A DNA stretch of 6,657 nt from Amylibacter sp. (GTDB lineage Bacteria; Pseudomonadota; Alphaproteobacteria; Rhodobacterales; Rhodobacteraceae), in assembly GCA_027083485.1 (NCBI GenBank), contig JALWOO010000250.1, positions 1 through 6,657 of the forward strand, read 5' to 3'. The position numbers were made by a program, and so were the translations under genes. The notes beneath the pieces are model-generated. The model saw only the letters and a list, made by a program, of their open reading frames with translations. It was not told where the DNA came from and made no database searches. Shown here piece after piece: positions 1 through 4,629 of the stretch (position 1 is its first letter; every line of letters begins with the position of its first letter).

Positions 1-1
1 C

Positions 2-283
2 TCTGATACGCAAGCGGTTCGGTCTGTGTTTATAATCGACCCCGATAAAAAGGTCCGCCTGACAATGACCTATCCGATGAATGTGGGCCGGAATTTTGAC
101 GAGATTCTGCGCGTGATCGACGCTTTGCAAACCGCTGACGAAAAATCGGTGGCCCTGCCGGCAAACTGGACCCCGGGTGAGGAGGCCATCGTGCCGCTTT
201 CCGTCAGCACCGAGAGTGCGCAGGAAAAATATCCGGACCTCAAGGTTCTGAAGCCTTATCTGCGGGTTACCAAGGATTATTAG
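2..283 (+). CDS. 1-Cys peroxiredoxin, C-terminal part (5' end outside window)
   Basis: The frame is open from the first bases and ends at TAG 281-283, giving 93 residues. A GTG at 26 could be read as a start, but the residues before it (SDTQAVRS, leading into VFIIDPDKK) continue the family pattern, so this is a truncated gene. Visible signatures of the Prx6/1-Cys AhpC-TSA class are VFIIDPDKKVRLTMTYP, GRNFDEILRVIDALQ and the C-terminal PANWTPGE and KPYLRV blocks. Family knowledge: these cytosolic enzymes reduce H2O2 and organic hydroperoxides with a single peroxidatic Cys in the N-terminal thioredoxin fold, which lies upstream of the window and cannot be checked. The gene is followed by a hairpin terminator and faces the zeta-subunit gene across a 380-bp gap. 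I see nothing odd in the visible part. Confidence 0.9.
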   Translation, partial: SDTQAVRSVFIIDPDKKVRLTMTYPMNVGRNFDEILRVIDALQTADEKSVALPANWTPGEEAIVPLSVSTESAQEKYPDLKVLKPYLRVTKDY

Positions 284-302
284 GGCCAAGTTGATTAATC
301 CT

Positions 303-337
303 GCGAGCGGCGTATTTATGCGCCGCTCGCTTAATTT
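303..337 (+). terminator. Hairpin terminator after the peroxiredoxin gene
   Basis: A perfect 10-bp inverted repeat, GCGAGCGGCG (303-312) and CGCCGCTCGC (321-330), encloses an 8-nt loop and is followed by TTAATTT. The hairpin starts 19 bp after the peroxiredoxin stop. The stem is strong but the T tract is broken by AA, so termination may be incomplete, or the hairpin may instead protect the mRNA 3' end. The distal arm can alternatively pair through CTCGC (326-330) with GCGAG (340-344). Confidence 0.75.
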
Positions 338-370
338 GGGCGAGCCACGGGGCAAAGTTAGAGTCCCGTT

Positions 371-396
371 CTTGTGGAAATCCCCGCGCCGATTTT
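371..396 (+). promoter_or_regulatory. Weak RpoH-like promoter candidate
   Basis: CTTG at 371-374 and CCGATTTT at 389-396 resemble the heat-shock sigma32 pattern (CTTG ... CCCCATTT or CYTATNT). The spacing is about two bases shorter than the usual alphaproteobacterial arrangement. If used, transcription would start near 402-405, upstream of the CTCCTCCC hairpin. This is inference and a chance match is likely. It is listed because it is the only promoter-like signal found here that would place the anti-Shine-Dalgarno-like hairpin inside a transcript. Confidence 0.15.
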
Positions 397-407
397 TTTT
401 CAGCTTT

Positions 408-437
408 TTGTCAAAGCGTGATGAAACTCACTTTTAT
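408..437 (+). promoter_or_regulatory. Sigma70-like promoter candidate in the intergenic gap
   Basis: TTGTCA (408-413, five of six matches to TTGACA) is followed after 18 bp by TTTTAT (432-437, four of six matches to TATAAT). The predicted start is near 444-445. It points into a gap with no credible gene but with several hairpins and a strong terminator 150-180 bp downstream, which is the layout of a small RNA gene. A caveat is that this promoter would begin transcription inside the CTCCTCCC hairpin, excluding most of it from the RNA. Confidence 0.35.
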
Positions 438-444
438 CTCCTCC

Positions 445-629
445 CGATAGGGTATTCATACCTTATTGAAAGTTCACGATTAAAACCCGGCGTAACACGA
501 CAAAGAGATTTGTTGTGTGGGAAATTCCAGCCCTTGGCCATGCGTGTTGTGCCAATTACGTCGGGATTTTATCCTCTTGCTTCATTCATGGCACAAAAAA
601 CGCCCCGGTAGTCGTACCGGGGCGTTTTT
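445..629 (+). ncRNA. Candidate structured small RNA (boundaries uncertain)
   Basis: The gap between the convergent peroxiredoxin and zeta-subunit genes has no believable reading frame: the open frames here lack a good ribosome binding site and have unnatural composition. On the + strand it folds into successive hairpins. GGTA/TACC lies within 451-462. Positions 495-504 pair with 509-518 for 10 bp around a GAGA (GNRA-type) tetraloop, with one G-U pair (499-514). TTGTGCCA (547-554) pairs with TGGCACAA (589-596) and holds an inner GGAT/ATCC hairpin (564-574). A 10-bp terminator stem with a T5 tail closes the unit at 601-629. The 499-514 pair would be an A-C mismatch on the other strand, which favours + strand transcription. 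A TTGTCA/TTTTAT promoter sits just upstream, giving about 185 nt. A start near 403 would add the TCCTCCC-loop hairpin (433-451). I recognise no known RNA family with confidence, and transcription is inferred. Confidence 0.4.
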
Positions 630-630
630 G
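595..630. terminator. Bidirectional intrinsic terminator
   Basis: CGCCCCGGTA (601-610) and TACCGGGGCG (615-624) form a perfect 10-bp stem around GTCG. The stem is preceded by six A (595-600) and followed by five T (625-629), so it works on either strand. On the minus strand it terminates the zeta-subunit gene, whose stop lies 36 bp away. On the + strand it would end the candidate small RNA or read-through from the peroxiredoxin gene. A smaller hairpin, CACCC (639-643) with GGGTG (648-652), lies between it and the zeta stop codon; it has no T tract in the minus direction. Confidence 0.9.
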
Positions 631-665
631 TTTTTCGGCACCCGTCGGGGTGTTTCGCTTTAAAG

Positions 666-980
666 TCAGGCTTCCGCAACCATTTGCTGTTTTGCCTCGA
701 TCAGGCATTCGGCCATTTTGGCGCGAATCGTGGCTTCATCGGCCTTGCCGGCCAGATCGGCGGACAGTTTGCGAAACACGTCTTCTTTGCCGGCTTCTTC
801 AAAATCGCTGGCAATCACTTCTTTGGCATAGGCCAAAGCCTCGTCACCGGATTTTCCCAGCAATTCTGCGGCCCACAGGCCGACCAGTTTATTGGCGCGC
901 GCCTCGGTTTTGAATTTCATCGCTTCATCATGGGCGAATTTATTCTCATAGGCGTTTTCGCGTTCGTCAAATGCAGACAT
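666..980 (-). CDS. F1-ATPase zeta inhibitor subunit (DUF1476 family)
   Basis: This 104-residue protein is rich in Ala, Glu and Lys and appears all-helical, with no signal peptide or membrane segment. The N-terminus [20 protein letters not shown], then the block [16 protein letters not shown] and a C-terminal IRAKMAECL helix match the DUF1476/ATPase inhibitor subunit zeta family at its usual length of about 105 residues. Family knowledge from Paracoccus denitrificans: zeta binds F1 through its N-terminal segment and blocks ATP hydrolysis by the ATP synthase, preventing wasteful reverse turnover. The start is supported by AGGAGT (986-991 on the opposite strand) placed seven bases or fewer before ATG. 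The gene is divergent from purC and ends at the bidirectional terminator. The family call is firm; that it acts as an inhibitor in this organism is inferred from homology. Confidence 0.9.
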   Translation of the reverse strand: MSAFDERENAYENKFAHDEAMKFKTEARANKLVGLWAAELLGKSGDEALAYAKEVIASDFEEAGKEDVFRKLSADLAGKADEATIRAKMAECLIEAKQQMVAEA

Positions 981-1008
981 GTGTCACTCCTGTATGTTGT
1001 TCTCCCTA

Positions 1009-1037
1009 TATATGGGGGCGTTGCAACAATAGCGCAA
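1009..1037 (-). promoter_or_regulatory. Predicted promoter of the zeta-subunit gene
   Basis: Read on the minus strand, TTGCGC (1032-1037) is followed after 17 bp by CATATA (1009-1014), within a TATATA-rich stretch. The expected start is near 1001, about 20 nt before the ATG. The spacer contains the perfect palindrome GTTGCAAC (1020-1027), a possible regulator site. The -10 match is weak and the exact register is ambiguous. Confidence 0.4.
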
Positions 1038-1046
1038 GCCACTGCG

Positions 1047-1056
1047 GGAAATTTGC
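1047..1056. promoter_or_regulatory. Palindrome upstream of the purC -35 box
   Basis: GGAAATTTGC is a near-perfect copy, with one mismatch, of the GCAAATTTGC palindrome at 1090-1099. The two are 43 bp apart, roughly four helical turns, and they flank the predicted purC promoter. The upstream copy ends at the -35 element. This resembles paired operator sites; the cognate regulator is unknown. Confidence 0.35.
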
Positions 1057-1085
1057 TTGATGTGCCTTGTTTGATTGCCTATAGA
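1057..1085 (+). promoter_or_regulatory. Predicted purC operon promoter
   Basis: TTGATG (1057-1062) and TATAGA (1080-1085) each match four of six consensus positions and are separated by an optimal 17 bp. The predicted start near 1091-1092 leaves a leader of about 45 nt. The start would fall inside the palindrome at 1090-1099, so a protein bound there could block initiation. This is the only well-spaced sigma70-like pair I found ahead of purC. Confidence 0.5.
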
Positions 1086-1089
1086 GACG

Positions 1090-1099
1090 GCAAATTTGC
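1090..1099. promoter_or_regulatory. Perfect palindrome at the predicted purC start site
   Basis: GCAAATTTGC is a perfect 10-bp palindrome covering the predicted transcription start. Its half-sites (GCAAA/TTTGC) resemble those of the E. coli PurR box (GCAAACGTTTGC) but lack the central CG that LacI-family proteins use. It is therefore not a standard PurR site. A role in purine control is only suggested by position and by the second copy at 1047-1056. Confidence 0.4.
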
Positions 1100-1100
1100 A

Positions 1101-1135
1101 GGGGATTTTCCTTGCCAGCCTGAAGCGGAGACCCC
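1101..1135 (+). promoter_or_regulatory. Leader hairpin covering the purC ribosome binding site
   Basis: GGGG (1101-1104) can pair with CCCC (1132-1135), and TTTCC (1107-1111) with GGAGA (1127-1131) including one G-U pair. Together they form a nine-pair stem with a two-base bulge and a 15-nt loop. The GGAG ribosome binding site of purC (1127-1130, six bases before ATG) lies entirely in the stem. Such a fold would reduce initiation unless opened. The pairing is visible in the sequence; a regulatory role is inference. Confidence 0.35.
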
Positions 1136-1136
1136 G

Positions 1137-1895
1137 ATGTCGCGACGCAATAAAATCTACGAAGGCAAAGCGAAAATCCTGTATGAAGGCCCCGAGCCGG
1201 GCACATTGGTGCAGTATTTCAAAGACGACGCCACCGCCTTTAATGCCGCCAAGAAAGACGTGATCGAGGGCAAGGGCGTGTTGAACAACCGTCTGTCCGA
1301 ATATTTTATGACCGGTCTGACCGCAATTGGCGTGCCAAACCATTTCATCAAACGCCTGAACATGCGCGAGCAGCTGATCCACAAGGTGGACATCATCCCG
1401 CTGGAAGTGATCGTGCGCAATGTGGCCGCCGGTTCCCTGTCCAAGATGCTCGGCATCGAAGAAGGCACCGCCCTGCCCCGCCCGATTGTGGAATTCTGCT
1501 ACAAAGATGATTCCCTTGGCGATCCACTGGTTTCCGAAGAACATATTCTGGCCTTTCAATGGGCCAGCCAGCAGGATCTGGATGATATGGTCTCTATGGC
1601 ATTGCGGGTGAATGATTTCATGTCCGGTCTGATGTATGCTGTCGGAATTACGCTGGTGGATTTCAAAATCGAAATCGGCCGCCAGTTTGACGGGGATTTT
1701 TCGCGCCTGATTCTAGCCGATGAAATCAGCCCGGACAGTTGTCGGCTCTGGGATATGAAAACCGGCCGCAAGCTGGACAAAGACGTTTTCCGCCGTGATC
1801 TCGGTGATCTGGCGGATGCCTATACCGAAGTGGCCGATCGCCTTGGCCTGATGCCGAAAAACCCGCGCTCTGATGGGCCAAAACTGGTGAACTAA
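1137..1895 (+). CDS. purC: Phosphoribosylaminoimidazole-succinocarboxamide synthase (SAICAR synthase)
   Basis: PurC joins CAIR and aspartate with ATP hydrolysis to give SAICAR in IMP synthesis, in the cytosol. The 252-residue protein matches the usual bacterial length. Visible motifs are the ATP-binding KIYEGKAK near the N-terminus (residues 6-13), [19 protein letters not shown] (93-100, substrate-binding region) and the family signature [12 protein letters not shown] (195-206). The frame is open far upstream (from 684), but that part is the antisense of the zeta gene. ATG 1137 is chosen because it begins the conserved [13 protein letters not shown] start and has GGAG six bases upstream. The next gene, purS, begins 12 bp after the stop with its own AAGGA site, so the two are surely co-transcribed. 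I see no missing key residues. Confidence 0.97.
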   Translation: MSRRNKIYEGKAKILYEGPEPGTLVQYFKDDATAFNAAKKDVIEGKGVLNNRLSEYFMTGLTAIGVPNHFIKRLNMREQLIHKVDIIPLEVIVRNVAAGSLSKMLGIEEGTALPRPIVEFCYKDDSLGDPLVSEEHILAFQWASQQDLDDMVSMALRVNDFMSGLMYAVGITLVDFKIEIGRQFDGDFSRLILADEISPDSCRLWDMKTGRKLDKDVFRRDLGDLADAYTEVADRLGLMPKNPRSDGPKLVN

Positions 1896-1907
1896 AGGAT
1901 TATTCCG

Positions 1908-2147
1908 ATGAAAGCACGTGTATTTGTGACCCTGAAAAACGGTGTACTGGACCCACAAGGCAGCGCGGTGCGCCGTTCGCTGGGATCACTTGGCTTTGAA
2001 GGTGTCGAAAAGGTGCGTCAGGGCAAGGTGATTGAACTGGATCTGGCCGAAACCAACACCGACAAGGCCCGCGCACAGGTCACCGAAATGTGCGAAAAGC
2101 TGCTCGCCAACACGGTGATCGAAGATTATTCCGTGGAAATCCTGTGA
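1908..2147 (+). CDS. purS: FGAM synthase subunit PurS
   Basis: PurS is the small structural subunit of the three-part phosphoribosylformylglycinamidine synthase (PurS-PurQ-PurL), thought to help ammonia pass from PurQ to PurL. The protein has 79 residues, typical for the family, and shows the standard pattern: [17 protein letters not shown] at the start, [21 protein letters not shown] in the middle and a C-terminal [13 protein letters not shown]. The ATG has AAGGA (1895-1899) overlapping the purC stop, eight bases away. Its TGA shares its final A with the purQ ATG, implying translational coupling and the 1:1 output needed for a complex. Confidence 0.96.
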   Translation: MKARVFVTLKNGVLDPQGSAVRRSLGSLGFEGVEKVRQGKVIELDLAETNTDKARAQVTEMCEKLLANTVIEDYSVEIL

Positions 2148-2818
2148 TGCGCGCCGCGGTTGTTCAGTTCCCCGGCTCCAACTGCGACCGCGATCTGGCG
2201 GTGGCTTTTGGCAATGTCACCGGCAAGCCCGCCGAAATGGTCTGGCACAAGGAAACCGGCCTGCCTGCCGGCCTTGATGTAATCGCCATCCCGGGTGGTT
2301 TTTCCTTTGGCGATTACCTGCGTTGCGGGGCGATTGCCGCGCGCTCGCCCATCATGCAGGCGGTTGTCGATTTCGCCAACAAGGGCGGCTATGTGCTGGG
2401 CATTTGCAACGGGTTTCAGGTGCTGACCGAATCCGGCCTGCTGCCCGGTGCCTTGATGCGCAATGCCGGTATGAAATTTGTCTGCAAAGACAGTGAGTTA
2501 CAGGTTGCTACCCGCGACAGCGTATTTACCGCAGCCTATGCCAAGGGCGCGAAAATCACCGTGCCTGTGGCCCATCACGATGGCAATTACACCGCAGACG
2601 CCGACACCCGCAAGGCGCTGCACGATCAGGACCGGATTGCCTTTACCTATGTAAACAATCCCAACGGCAGCATGGATGACATCGCCGGTATCCTGTCGGA
2701 AAACCGCCGTGTGCTGGGCATGATGCCCCATCCCGAGCGCCTGAATGATCCCGAACTCGGCGGCATAGACGGCAGCGGGTTGTTCCAGAGCATCGCCGAT
2801 GCGCTGGTTTCCGCTTGA
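2147..2818 (+). CDS. purQ: FGAM synthase glutaminase subunit PurQ
   Basis: PurQ hydrolyses glutamine and hands ammonia to PurL, which turns FGAR into FGAM. It is a class I (triad) glutamine amidotransferase of 223 residues, the normal size for stand-alone PurQ. The nucleophile is Cys87 in GICNGFQ. The His-Glu pair is His195/Glu197 in HPERL. Other family blocks are [12 protein letters not shown] at the N-terminus, [16 protein letters not shown] and VAHHDGNY. The frame is open from 2090, but ATG 2147, overlapping the purS stop by one base, starts the conserved [12 protein letters not shown] and is clearly the real start. The PurL gene is not in the window; the next gene on this strand is unrelated, so purL is encoded elsewhere. 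Confidence 0.97.
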   Translation: MRAAVVQFPGSNCDRDLAVAFGNVTGKPAEMVWHKETGLPAGLDVIAIPGGFSFGDYLRCGAIAARSPIMQAVVDFANKGGYVLGICNGFQVLTESGLLPGALMRNAGMKFVCKDSELQVATRDSVFTAAYAKGAKITVPVAHHDGNYTADADTRKALHDQDRIAFTYVNNPNGSMDDIAGILSENRRVLGMMPHPERLNDPELGGIDGSGLFQSIADALVSA

Positions 2819-2834
2819 AACTGATTACGCGTGC

Positions 2835-2863
2835 TTGAGCCGGGCGGGCGGAACACCTATCCT
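2835..2863 (+). promoter_or_regulatory. Possible dctBD promoter
   Basis: TTGAGC (2835-2840) and TATCCT (2858-2863), each four of six to consensus, are 17 bp apart. The predicted start is near 2870, the first base of the dctB ATG, so the mRNA could be leaderless. This agrees with the lack of a good ribosome binding site before that ATG. Read-through from purQ is the alternative, since I see no terminator between them. Confidence 0.3.
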
Positions 2864-2869
2864 GCGCCC

Positions 2870-4624
2870 ATGGCAGAGAAGCTGAACAGGGATACGCGCA
2901 GGTGGACCCGATCTGTTTTACGGATCGGGGTTGTGGTGTTTTTCATCGTCATGGGCCTGCTGATCTGGCTGTCGAACCTGTATTTTACCGAACGTTTCAG
3001 CCAGAAAACCAAGACCCTCGCTACCGCGCAGGTGGCGCTTTATTCCGGCCGTCTGGTCTCCGAATTGCAGCGAAACTCCGTGGTGCCGCTGCTGTTGTCA
3101 CGTGATACAAGGCTGATCGGGGCGCTGAACAGTCAGGATTTTGTCGGTACCTCGCAGCGGTTGATTTCCTATCAGGAGGAAATCGGCGCGAAATCCATCA
3201 TTCTGCTGGACGAGGCAGGCCGCACCGTTGCCGCATCGGACAGACGCGAACTGGGGGCTGTGATGCGCGAAAGCCCCTATTTCATCGGGGCGCTGCGTTC
3301 CAATGAAACGGTTTTCACCGCCGCCGGTATCAAAGAAGGCCCGATCGGCTTTTTCTATTCCCGCAAGCTCGAAAGCGGTAAGGAAACCATTGGTGTGATC
3401 GTGGTGGAGGTCGACCTTGATCACCTGTTTGACACATGGTCGAGTCAGGAAAGCACGATTTTTGTCACCAATTCCGAAGGCATCATCATTCTGTCGACCG
3501 AACGCCAGTTCCGCCACCAGACCATCGCACAGGCCCTGTCCAGCCAACCGGCCCTGTCACCGGTTGAACGGGCATGGCGGGCAACAGGGGAATGGACGCA
3601 AACCGTGGTGGATGCCTATATCAAAGGTAAACCCTTGTTTCGATTGGAAACAAAGGTGCCATTTCGCGGTTGGCGTCTGAATTACCTCGCCTCCTTTGAG
3701 GGCGTGCGCGCGCAGGTCAACAGCATTCTGGCGCTGGAATTGATGGCCTTGGCCATCGTGACCGCGCTCGGGTTTTATTTCCTGTCCCGCCGTGCCATTC
3801 GCCAATCGTTTCTGTTCAAGGCGGAATCGGAACAGTTGCGCGCCCTGAACGAACGCCTGTCCCGGGAAATCGCGGAACGGGAACGCGCCGAGAAAAGCCT
3901 CGAAGTGGCGGAACAAAGCCTCGCCCAAAGCTCCAAGCTCGCCGCACTTGGCGAAATGTCCGCCGCCGTCAGCCATGAATTGAACCAGCCGCTTGCCGCC
4001 ATGCGCACCTATCTGGCCGGTGCCAAATTGCTGTTGCAGCGCAACCGTTCGCCCGAAGCCTTGTCCTCGTTTCAACGCATTGATGATCTGATCGAACGCA
4101 TGGGCGCGATCACCCGACAGCTGAAATCCTATGCCCGCAAAAGCGGTGACGAACTGGTGCCGGTGGACCTGCGCGATTCGGTCAATGCATCGCTGGCGAT
4201 GATGTCGCCACAGCTGTCGCAAATGCGGGTGGAAATATCCGTAACCTTGCCCCCGGATCCGGTGATGGTGCTGGGCGACAAGGTGCGTCTTGAACAGGTG
4301 ATCGTGAACCTGCTGCGCAACGCGCTTGATGCCATGAAGCTCGAGGAAACCCCGCAACTGGATATTCTGCTGGTCTCCGGCGATATCGTGAAACTGTCGG
4401 TGCGCGACAATGGCACCGGCATTGAAAACCTCAAGGAAATGTTCGAGCCCTTCTTTACCACCAAAAAACCCGGCGACGGTGTTGGCCTTGGTCTGGCGAT
4501 TTCCTCGGGCATTGCCAAAGACCTCGGTGGGCGGCTTCTCGCCCGAAATGGCCGCAACGGCGGCGCAGTGTTTGAATTTCAGTTGCCGCGCATGGATATT
4601 GCCCAGGAACAAGCGGCGGAGTAA
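2870..4624 (+). CDS. dctB: DctB-type sensor histidine kinase
   Basis: This is a membrane sensor kinase of 584 residues, close to the usual DctB length. The order is: a short cytoplasmic N-terminus, a membrane helix (about 17-38, IGVVVFFIVMGLLIWL), a periplasmic sensor region of about 245 residues probably of the double-Cache/PDC type, a second helix (about 286-307), a charged coiled coil (about 318-365), then the kinase core. The H box is SHELNQPLAAMR with phospho-acceptor His369; N484 is in NLLRNALDAM; G1 is DNGTGI (513-518), the F-box region is FEPFFTTK, and G2 is GVGLGL (537-542). Family knowledge: DctB senses C4-dicarboxylates and phosphorylates DctD, encoded 5 bp downstream. ATG 2870 is preferred as it gives a normal N-terminus; an in-frame GTG at 2831 would add 13 residues, and neither has a clear ribosome binding site. 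The ligand is inferred from family only. Confidence 0.85.
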   Translation: MAEKLNRDTRRWTRSVLRIGVVVFFIVMGLLIWLSNLYFTERFSQKTKTLATAQVALYSGRLVSELQRNSVVPLLLSRDTRLIGALNSQDFVGTSQRLISYQEEIGAKSIILLDEAGRTVAASDRRELGAVMRESPYFIGALRSNETVFTAAGIKEGPIGFFYSRKLESGKETIGVIVVEVDLDHLFDTWSSQESTIFVTNSEGIIILSTERQFRHQTIAQALSSQPALSPVERAWRATGEWTQTVVDAYIKGKPLFRLETKVPFRGWRLNYLASFEGVRAQVNSILALELMALAIVTALGFYFLSRRAIRQSFLFKAESEQLRALNERLSREIAERERAEKSLEVAEQSLAQSSKLAALGEMSAAVSHELNQPLAAMRTYLAGAKLLLQRNRSPEALSSFQRIDDLIERMGAITRQLKSYARKSGDELVPVDLRDSVNASLAMMSPQLSQMRVEISVTLPPDPVMVLGDKVRLEQVIVNLLRNALDAMKLEETPQLDILLVSGDIVKLSVRDNGTGIENLKEMFEPFFTTKKPGDGVGLGLAISSGIAKDLGGRLLARNGRNGGAVFEFQLPRMDIAQEQAAE

Positions 4625-4629
4625 AAAAT

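Noticed and set aside
291..913. Open frames on the + strand at 291-611 and 515-913
   Set aside because: They have no ribosome binding site, unnatural composition rich in Arg, Pro, Phe and Cys, run through hairpins and the terminator, and the second overlaps the zeta gene in antisense. They look like chance frames.
684..1136. Upstream extension of the purC frame by 151 codons
   Set aside because: It is antisense to the zeta-subunit gene and crosses the promoter region; PurC homologues start at [13 protein letters not shown], and GGAG precedes ATG 1137.
1092..1136. Purine riboswitch ahead of purC
   Set aside because: The leader is too short and lacks the conserved three-way-junction core; only a simple hairpin is visible.
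984..1559. Long antisense frame opposite purC (191 codons)
   Set aside because: It mirrors strong purC coding, is rich in His, Gln and Phe, and matches no family I recognise.
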